11,105 nt of DNA, taken from JBHHZM01 sp046758065 (GTDB lineage: Bacteria > Pseudomonadota > Alphaproteobacteria > JAAXGF01). A model generated the notes under the pieces. The model saw nothing but the letters and a program-made list of their open reading frames with translations. It ran no database searches and had not been told where the DNA came from. A program made the position numbers and the translations under genes. Position 1 is the first letter of the stretch. Every line of letters starts with the position of its first letter. The stretch lies in the NCBI GenBank assembly GCA_046758065.1, contig JBHHZM010000102.1, positions 1-11,105 of the forward strand, in the 5' to 3' direction. This document shows positions 6,290 to 11,105 of the stretch, piece by piece.

Positions 6290-7501
6290 ATGGCAACGAA
6301 ACGCAATCGTACCAGCGCAGGGGCCGCGGCGAAACGCGAAGCGCGCACGGTGCTGCAGGTTCTGCCGGCGCTCGAAAGCGGCGGCGTCGAGCGCGGCGCG
6401 GTCGATATCGCGCGCGCTCTCGCCGACGCGGGCTGGCGCGCGCTGGTCGCATCGACCGGCGGCGCGCTGACGCACGAGATCGAACGCGCCGGGGCGGAGC
6501 ACCTGGTCCTGCCGCTCGCGAGCAAGAACCCGTTCGTGATGCGGTCCAACGTCGGCCGGCTCGCCCGGCTGATCGAGAGCGAAGGAGTCGATCTCGTCCA
6601 CGCCCGTTCGCGGGCGCCCGCCTGGAGCGCGCTCTATGCCGCGCGCCGCACCGGCCGGCCCCTGGTCACCACTTTCCACGGCGCCTACAACTTCGCCAAT
6701 GCGATCAAGCGCCGCTACAACGCGGTGATGGCGCGCGGTGACCGGGTGATCGCGATCTCGGGTTTCATCGCCGAACACCTACACGAACACTACCGCATCG
6801 CGGATGCGCGCCTGCGCGTGGTGCGCCGCGGCATCGACCTCGACATCTTCGACCCCGCCCGCGTCAGCGCCGAGCGCCTGGTCCAGCTCGCGGGCCGCTG
6901 GCGACTGCCCGACGACGCGCCGGTCGTCATGCTGCCCGGCCGGCTGACGCATTGGAAAGGGCACCGCGTGCTGATCGACGCGCTGGCGATTCTCGGGCGC
7001 AAGGACCTGCGCTGTCTCTTCGTCGGCCCCGACCAGGGGCGCCGCGGCTACCGCAGGGAGCTCGAAGCGCAGATTGGCAGGCGCGGCCTCGAAGGCGTCG
7101 TGCATTTCGTCGACCATTGCCGCGACATGCCGGCGGCCTACATGCTCGCCGACGTCGTGGTTTCGGCCTCGCTCGATCCCGAGGCGTTCGGCCGTATCAT
7201 CGTCGAGGCGCAGGCCATGGGACGGCCGACGATCGCCAGCGACCACGGCGCCGCGCGCGAAACCGTCGTCCCGGGCGTCACCGGCTGGCTGACGCCGCCC
7301 GGGGAGGAGGGCGCGCTCGCGAGGACGCTGGAAACCGCGCTCGACCTCTACGCCGCCGCGCGCGAGCGGCTCGCCGCGCGGGCGATTTCCCGAGCGCGCG
7401 CCGATTACGACCGCCGGACGATGTGCGCCGCCACGCTCGACATCTACCGGGAACTGCTCGACGGCGAGACCGGCGCGCCGCGCGCCGAGGCGGCCCAGTA
7501 G
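6290..7501 (+). CDS. Glycosyltransferase family 4 (GT-B fold)
   Basis: A 403-residue retaining glycosyltransferase that probably adds a sugar from a nucleotide donor to a lipid-linked glycan or LPS core at the cytoplasmic face. After a basic 19-residue extension come VLQVLPALESGGVERG (21-36), the glycine loop of the acceptor domain; VHARSRAPAW (103-112); TFHGAYN (128-134); the donor-domain PGRLTHWKG (216-224) with R218 and K223 in the expected donor phosphate positions; FVGPDQG (244-250); and EAFGRIIVEAQAMGRP (298-313), the E-x7-E signature with E298 and E306. No signal or membrane segment is present. It is followed 19 bases later by a GT9 gene on the same strand, so they likely form one transcript. 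The specific sugar cannot be told from sequence by eye. Confidence 0.92.
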   Translation: MATKRNRTSAGAAAKREARTVLQVLPALESGGVERGAVDIARALADAGWRALVASTGGALTHEIERAGAEHLVLPLASKNPFVMRSNVGRLARLIESEGVDLVHARSRAPAWSALYAARRTGRPLVTTFHGAYNFANAIKRRYNAVMARGDRVIAISGFIAEHLHEHYRIADARLRVVRRGIDLDIFDPARVSAERLVQLAGRWRLPDDAPVVMLPGRLTHWKGHRVLIDALAILGRKDLRCLFVGPDQGRRGYRRELEAQIGRRGLEGVVHFVDHCRDMPAAYMLADVVVSASLDPEAFGRIIVEAQAMGRPTIASDHGAARETVVPGVTGWLTPPGEEGALARTLETALDLYAAARERLAARAISRARADYDRRTMCAATLDIYRELLDGETGAPRAEAAQ

Positions 7502-7520
7502 GTTCCGCCGACCGGGCATC

Positions 7521-8438
7521 GTGCCGCGCATCCTCGTCATCAAGCTCGGCGCGCTCGGCGACTTCGTGCTGTCGACCGGCGCGTTCCAGGCGATCCGGCG
7601 GCATCACCGCGACGACCGGATCACGCTGCTCACCACCGCCCCGTTCGCCGGGCTCGCGCGCGCCGGCGGCTGGTTCGACGAGGTCTGGATCGACGACCGG
7701 CCCGCCCTGTGGCAGGTGAGCGCATGGCGCGCGCTCGGCCGCAGGCTGCGCATCGCCGGGTTTGCACGGGTCTACGATCTGCAACATTCCGACCGCAGCC
7801 ACGCTTACTTTCGCCTGTTCGGACGCCGCCGCCCCGAGTGGTCGGGGATCGCGCGCGGCTGTTCTCATCCGCACGCCAACCCGCGACGCGACGCCATGCA
7901 CACCGTCGAGCGCGAGGCCGAACAGCTCGCGATGGCCGGGATCGACGCGCCGCCGCCGCCCGACCTCTCGTGGCTCGACGCCGATGTCGGCCGCTTCGGG
8001 ATCGCGGGCCGTTATGCGCTTCTCGTCCCCGGGGGCTCGGCGCACCATCCCGCGAAACGCTGGCCCGCCGCGAACTACGCCGAGATCGCGAACCGGCTCG
8101 CCGGCGACGGCGTGCGCCCGGTGCTCATCGGAACCGGGGCCGAGCGCGACGCGCTGGAAACCATCGCCCGCGCCTGCGCCGGCGTGCGCGACCTCTGCGG
8201 GCAGACCAACTTCGCCGAGATCGTCGCGCTGGCGCGCGGCGCCGCCGGGGCGCTCGGCAACGACACCGGGCCGATGCACCTGATCGCAACCGCCGGCTGC
8301 CCCTCGCTGGTGCTGTTCTCGGCGGCGTCGGACCCCAAGCTCACCGCTCCCCGGGGACCGGTGGTCGGCATCGTGCAGCGCCCCAGCCTCGCCGCGCTTT
8401 CGCCCGACGACGTATTCGCCGCGCTTGGCTTGCGCTGA
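7521..8438 (+). CDS. Glycosyltransferase family 9 (heptosyltransferase-like)
   Basis: A 305-residue GT9 protein, the family of ADP-heptose:LPS heptosyltransferases. The start is GTG at 7521, giving PRILVIKLGALGDFVLSTGAF with the family's N-terminal KLGALGD motif (8-14) and D14, the usual catalytic base. The donor half has VPGGSAHHPAKRWP (169-182), with the K-R-W-P feature, and GNDTGPMHLIA (247-256), the diagnostic heptosyltransferase motif. No Shine-Dalgarno is evident, which suggests coupling to the GT4 gene 19 bases upstream. It is slightly short for WaaC/WaaF (usually about 320-350). Likely role: transfer of heptose or a related sugar in LPS core assembly at the inner membrane. It ends 4 bases from the convergent ligase gene. 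Confidence 0.92.
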   Translation: MPRILVIKLGALGDFVLSTGAFQAIRRHHRDDRITLLTTAPFAGLARAGGWFDEVWIDDRPALWQVSAWRALGRRLRIAGFARVYDLQHSDRSHAYFRLFGRRRPEWSGIARGCSHPHANPRRDAMHTVEREAEQLAMAGIDAPPPPDLSWLDADVGRFGIAGRYALLVPGGSAHHPAKRWPAANYAEIANRLAGDGVRPVLIGTGAERDALETIARACAGVRDLCGQTNFAEIVALARGAAGALGNDTGPMHLIATAGCPSLVLFSAASDPKLTAPRGPVVGIVQRPSLAALSPDDVFAALGLR

Positions 8439-8442
8439 GTGC

Positions 8443-9705
8443 TCAGGTAGGCGCCGGCGCGTCGCGCTTTTGCGACGGCACCAGCGCGGCGACGAAAGCG
8501 GCGGCGAGCCAGGCAAGCGCCAGCCACCAGTTCTGCCACACGCCGTAGCTGATGTTGCCGATCACCAGATAGCTGGCGACGCAGGCGAGCACCGCCGCCG
8601 CGTCGGCGCGCGCCAGCCCGAGCCGCGCCGGTCGGACGAGAACGCCGGCGACCAGGGCGGCCGCGAGGACGAGCCCGACGAGCCCGAGTTCGAGCCATAG
8701 CTGGGCCCAGAGATTGTGCGGGTGCAGCGGGATCGCGCCGGCGCCGGAAAACGGACCCGCGACGCCTTGGCCGAGAACGCGCGAGGCGTCGAGGCCCCAG
8801 CCGATCAGCGGATGCTCGGCAACCCGGCCGAGGACGAAGTCGAGGACGTAGATCCGTTCCTGCCAGCTCGTCGCGAGACCCAGCGCGGCCGGATCCTGGT
8901 GCAGACGCTCGGCGATTCCGGGTGCGGCCATGAAAAGCGCTGCGTTCGCCGCCAACAGGACGAGCGCGACGCCGGGGGCGCCGAGCCGCGGCCATCGCCA
9001 TGCGACGGCGAGCACGCCGAGTCCGAAGCCGAAAGCGAGCGCCGAGGACAACATGGTCTGGGCCGCCAGCACGGCGGCGACAACGGCGAGGAAGACGATC
9101 ATGTCGCGGACCGAACGGTGTCGGCGGACGGCGATGGCGCAGGGCCAAGCGAAGACGGCGAGCGTCGCCGACTGCTGGCCGAGCAGGTTCCTAGGCATCG
9201 GCATGGCGGCCTGCCACGGGGTCAGCCGGTTCCACGCCTCGACGAGGGCGCGCGTGAGCCAGCCTTCGCTCAGTAGCTCCGCGGCGAACACCAGGACGAA
9301 CCCGACACCCGCCGCGACCAGCGCCCGCCCGGTCATCGCGCGCGCGCCGGGGCCCAGCCGACCGGCGGCGACCAGCATGACCGCGCCGGCGGCGGCGAGC
9401 GCCGCCATGCTCGGCCACAGCGCAAGCGCCTCCGCCCGCGCCGGCGACCAGGCGACGCCGGCCAGCGACCACAGCATGAGGGTCGCGATCATAACGAATA
9501 CCGGCCGCCGCAGCGCGCGTCCGAACTCCCGGCGGTTGGCGGGCGCGAACAGGAGCGCCGCGGCGGCGACGACGAGCAGGGGGACGAGCGCCTTGGGCGC
9601 GAACAGCCCGAGCACCGGGTAGGCGAGCACGGCGGCGGCGAACACGCGCGCCGAAAGACCGGCCGGCGCAGCGTAAGAACCCGGCGGGGCGGCGTTCGAT
9701 TCCAC
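8443..9705 (-). CDS. O-antigen ligase/polymerase family membrane protein (Wzy_C type)
   Basis: A 420-residue integral membrane protein with about 11-12 hydrophobic segments (around 20-35, 38-54, 68-86, 96-115, 127-145, 178-193, 202-218, 220-236, 244-261, 336-357, 368-384, 391-408). The large loop at 262-335 carries the Wzy_C/WaaL signature: SWQERIYVLDFVLGRVAEHPLIGWGLD (shown here as 280-299 and on to 305) and HPHNLWAQLWLELG (328-341), with R284, H328 and H330 as candidate catalytic residues. Such proteins either join O-antigen to lipid A-core (WaaL) or polymerise repeat units (Wzy) on the periplasmic side; sequence alone does not separate them. The start is GTG, 3 bases after the stop of the SGNH gene, so translation is probably coupled. 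It converges on the GT9 gene. Confidence 0.88.
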   Translation of the reverse strand: MESNAAPPGSYAAPAGLSARVFAAAVLAYPVLGLFAPKALVPLLVVAAAALLFAPANRREFGRALRRPVFVMIATLMLWSLAGVAWSPARAEALALWPSMAALAAAGAVMLVAAGRLGPGARAMTGRALVAAGVGFVLVFAAELLSEGWLTRALVEAWNRLTPWQAAMPMPRNLLGQQSATLAVFAWPCAIAVRRHRSVRDMIVFLAVVAAVLAAQTMLSSALAFGFGLGVLAVAWRWPRLGAPGVALVLLAANAALFMAAPGIAERLHQDPAALGLATSWQERIYVLDFVLGRVAEHPLIGWGLDASRVLGQGVAGPFSGAGAIPLHPHNLWAQLWLELGLVGLVLAAALVAGVLVRPARLGLARADAAAVLACVASYLVIGNISYGVWQNWWLALAWLAAAFVAALVPSQKRDAPAPT

Positions 9706-9708
9706 GCG

Positions 9709-10881
9709 CTAATCCGCTCCGCCGAGTGCGGCGCAGATCGTCCGGGCGATACGCGCGCCGGCGAGCGCATGGGCGGTCGCGTTCCAGTGGCCGGTACCGG
9801 GCGCGGCGCCGGCGAAACCGTGCAGGTAGACATGGTTCGCCTGGGCGTATTCCCGCAGGTCGGGTGCGAGCGTCACCACGGGAATCCCTTGGCGTCCGGC
9901 GAAGGCGGCGAGGCGGCGGTCGGGATAGGCGAGATCGCCGCCGCCGAGACGGTCGAGGAAACGCGCGCGCACCGCCGGGTCGGGGTGCACCTGAATCGGG
10001 GTCGACAGGAGGGCGAGCCAGAACGCGGCGCCCGCGGCGCGGGCCTCGGCGTGTATCAGCCCGATCGCTTGCTCGGTAACGCGCCATGCCTCACGCCACG
10101 TCGCATCCGGCGGCGGCAGATAGACGGCGTCGGGGGGCGCCGGTTGGTCGAGCGCGGCCCTGGCGGCGGCGTACTTGCCGGTCAGGCGGACCTTGAGCCG
10201 GTGATAGCCCTCCTTGAGGAGTTGCAGCACATAGAGGCTGTTGACCACACCGTGCTTGACGTCCTGCCAGACGAGCTTCGACCTGAAACGCGCCGTGTCG
10301 CGGAAGGCGCGGTCGATCACGGGCGCGCCGTCACGCATCACGAGATAGGGCCGGTCGGGATGCCGATCGAGCGCGCGGCTGTTGTTCCACACGTCGTTGC
10401 CCGCGTAGAAGGCGAGCAGCACGAGGTCGGGCCGGTATTTGAGGACATGTCGCCTGAGCGTGATCAGCTCCTGCGTCGTGCCGTAGCCCGAAACCCCGAA
10501 GTTGAGCACCTCGACCGGGCGTCCGGCGAGCGCCGCGCAGGTCTTGAGCCGGCGTTCGAGGATCGACCAGAACGTCTTTTCGGTCGGGATCGCGCGCGCC
10601 TCGGTGTACGAATCGCCCAGCACCGCGATGCGGAAGCCGCCGGCCGGCTTGGCGAGGCTGTGCTCGCGGTCGCGAAAGCCTTCGCGATTGATCGCGAGGT
10701 AGGCCCCGCCTTCGAGATTCCACCAGCCCTCGACGCCGGGACGCGGGCTCCAGCCCTGCATCGGGTCGAGGCGGTGAAATTCGGGATACGAGAGATCGGC
10801 GAACCGGAGCATCGTCTCGACGGCGGCGAGGCCGACGAGCAGGCTCGCGCCCAGCAGCAGAAGATTGGTGCGTTTCGGCAA
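9709..10881 (-). CDS. Membrane-anchored SGNH/GDSL-type hydrolase
   Basis: A 390-residue protein with an N-terminal membrane segment (6-22, after KR) that is more an anchor than a cleaved signal, putting the catalytic domain in the periplasm. SGNH blocks are visible: VLGDSYTEA (87-95) with nucleophile S91; NFGVSGYGTTQE (127-138) with the block II Gly; FYAGNDVWNN (158-167) with N162; and GTGHWNATAH (362-371) with H365. The residue two before the His, normally Asp, is Thr here. The family includes esterases and acetyltransferases acting on polysaccharides, for example AlgX/AlgJ-like domains. The start is TTG, chosen because GGAGG lies 9 bases upstream and the frame then begins with the anchor. 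It is the first gene of a pair with the ligase (3 bases), so it probably modifies the same glycan, but this is inferred. Confidence 0.85.
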   Translation of the reverse strand: MPKRTNLLLLGASLLVGLAAVETMLRFADLSYPEFHRLDPMQGWSPRPGVEGWWNLEGGAYLAINREGFRDREHSLAKPAGGFRIAVLGDSYTEARAIPTEKTFWSILERRLKTCAALAGRPVEVLNFGVSGYGTTQELITLRRHVLKYRPDLVLLAFYAGNDVWNNSRALDRHPDRPYLVMRDGAPVIDRAFRDTARFRSKLVWQDVKHGVVNSLYVLQLLKEGYHRLKVRLTGKYAAARAALDQPAPPDAVYLPPPDATWREAWRVTEQAIGLIHAEARAAGAAFWLALLSTPIQVHPDPAVRARFLDRLGGGDLAYPDRRLAAFAGRQGIPVVTLAPDLREYAQANHVYLHGFAGAAPGTGHWNATAHALAGARIARTICAALGGAD

Positions 10882-10890
10882 GCGCGGCAG

Positions 10891-10895
10891 CCTCC
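10891..10895 (-). promoter_or_regulatory. Shine-Dalgarno fixing the TTG start of the SGNH gene
   Basis: GGAGG on the - strand, 9 bases before the TTG at 10879-10881. No ATG or GTG fits the frame as well before the membrane anchor, so this site decides the start. Confidence 0.65.
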
Positions 10896-10916
10896 GGGAC
10901 GCCCGCCCTAGGGGAC

Positions 10917-10951
10917 GGACGCGGCGCCCGCGGTCCGCCCGAAGGACGGGC
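10917..10951 (-). other. GC-rich tandem hairpins in the SGNH gene leader
   Basis: Two adjacent inverted repeats lie 36-70 bases before the TTG start. GCCCG (10937-10941) pairs with CGGGC (10947-10951) across 5 bases. The next 20 bases (10917-10936) form GGA-CGCG / CGCG-TCC with one bulge. A CCCTAGGG palindrome (10906-10913) follows. No T-run follows on the - strand, so they do not look like an intrinsic terminator. They may simply reflect the base composition. Confidence 0.3.
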
Positions 10952-10977
10952 TAGCAAGCCGCACAACAGGCATGCTG

Positions 10978-11105
10978 TCAAGCGATGGTGGGGGCCGGGG
11001 CGAGCAGGGCGCCGGCGTCGGCCCGAAAGCACGACGCGGGCTCGTCTGTCGGCCCGGCGTCCGCAAGCGGCCATTGTTCCGGCGCCGCCATTGAGACTGG
11101 GATTA
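10978..11105 (-). CDS. Possible 3' end of an upstream gene (partial, unknown)
   Basis: On the - strand a frame is open from the window edge to a TGA at 10978-10980, giving about 41 residues: IPVSMAAPEQWPLADAGPTD, then a Pro/Ala-rich end ALLAPAPTIA. Third positions are mostly G or C, like the neighbouring genes, and the composition is less Arg-rich than the competing frame on the same strand. It may be the C-terminus of a gene lying outside the window, or a 37-residue ORF starting at the ATG 11089-11091; no Shine-Dalgarno precedes that ATG. I recognise no family. If real, it ends 96 bases before the SGNH gene. Confidence 0.35.
   Translation of the reverse strand, partial: IPVSMAAPEQWPLADAGPTDEPASCFRADAGALLAPAPTIA

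Noticed and set aside
5562..6470. A 302-codon + strand frame opposite the hydrolase.
   Set aside because: Antisense shadow of a well-supported hydrolase with an intact triad.
7278..8516. A 412-codon - strand frame opposite the GT4 and GT9 genes.
   Set aside because: It covers both transferases, which have diagnostic motifs, and is low-complexity Arg/Gly/Ala sequence.
9769..10911. A 380-codon + strand frame opposite the SGNH gene.
   Set aside because: Antisense to the SGNH blocks and without a recognisable domain.
10953..10981. A perfect TTGACA on the - strand (10976-10981) as a promoter for the SGNH gene.
   Set aside because: At 16-18 base spacing the -10 candidates (for example CTTGCT) match at two positions or fewer. 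The hexamer also overlaps the TGA of the possible partial gene, so chance is likely; start-site mapping would decide.

Overview
The window looks like chromosomal DNA from a GC-rich alphaproteobacterium, probably close to Rhodospirillales. This rests on the strong G/C bias at third codon positions and on gene types and pairings I recall from that group (a GST next to queG, an ABHD10-like hydrolase, a GT4/GT9 pair). No 16S rRNA or other decisive taxonomic marker is present. There are no rRNA or tRNA genes, no CRISPR array and no recognisable mobile element. Coding density is very high.

Left part (1-2169, + strand): the last 100 codons of the glutamate synthase large subunit (gltB), then a glutathione S-transferase-like protein and, 11 bases later, queG for epoxyqueuosine reductase, the last step of tRNA queuosine synthesis. 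Centre-left (2179-4221, - strand): a two-gene unit with a class III PLP enzyme of the glutamate-1-semialdehyde aminomutase type, followed 3 bases later by an exported TPR protein. Centre (4222-5486, + strand): an 88-base divergent control region with a perfect inverted repeat, an atypical YeeZ-like SDR, and a 68-residue lipoprotein with a His/Trp-rich tail and a strong ribosome binding site.

Right part (5490-11105): an ABHD10-like serine hydrolase on the - strand faces, across only 20 bases, a + strand pair of glycosyltransferases (GT4 then GT9). These converge, with 4 bases between stop codons, on a - strand pair: an O-antigen ligase/polymerase-type membrane protein and a membrane-anchored SGNH hydrolase. 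These four genes look like a lipopolysaccharide or surface-glycan segment: two sugar transferases, one lipid-linked glycan ligase or polymerase, and one possible acyl-ester editing enzyme. The last 128 bases hold what may be the 3' end of another - strand gene.

Most of this is ordinary alphaproteobacterial gene content, and I do not see a clearly new defence or mobile system. The points most worth a second look are the orphan lipoprotein, the coupled ligase-SGNH pair with its TTG start and altered catalytic triad, the operator-like palindrome at 4266-4288, the SDR without its usual Tyr/Lys pair, and the extremely tight convergent and divergent junctions.
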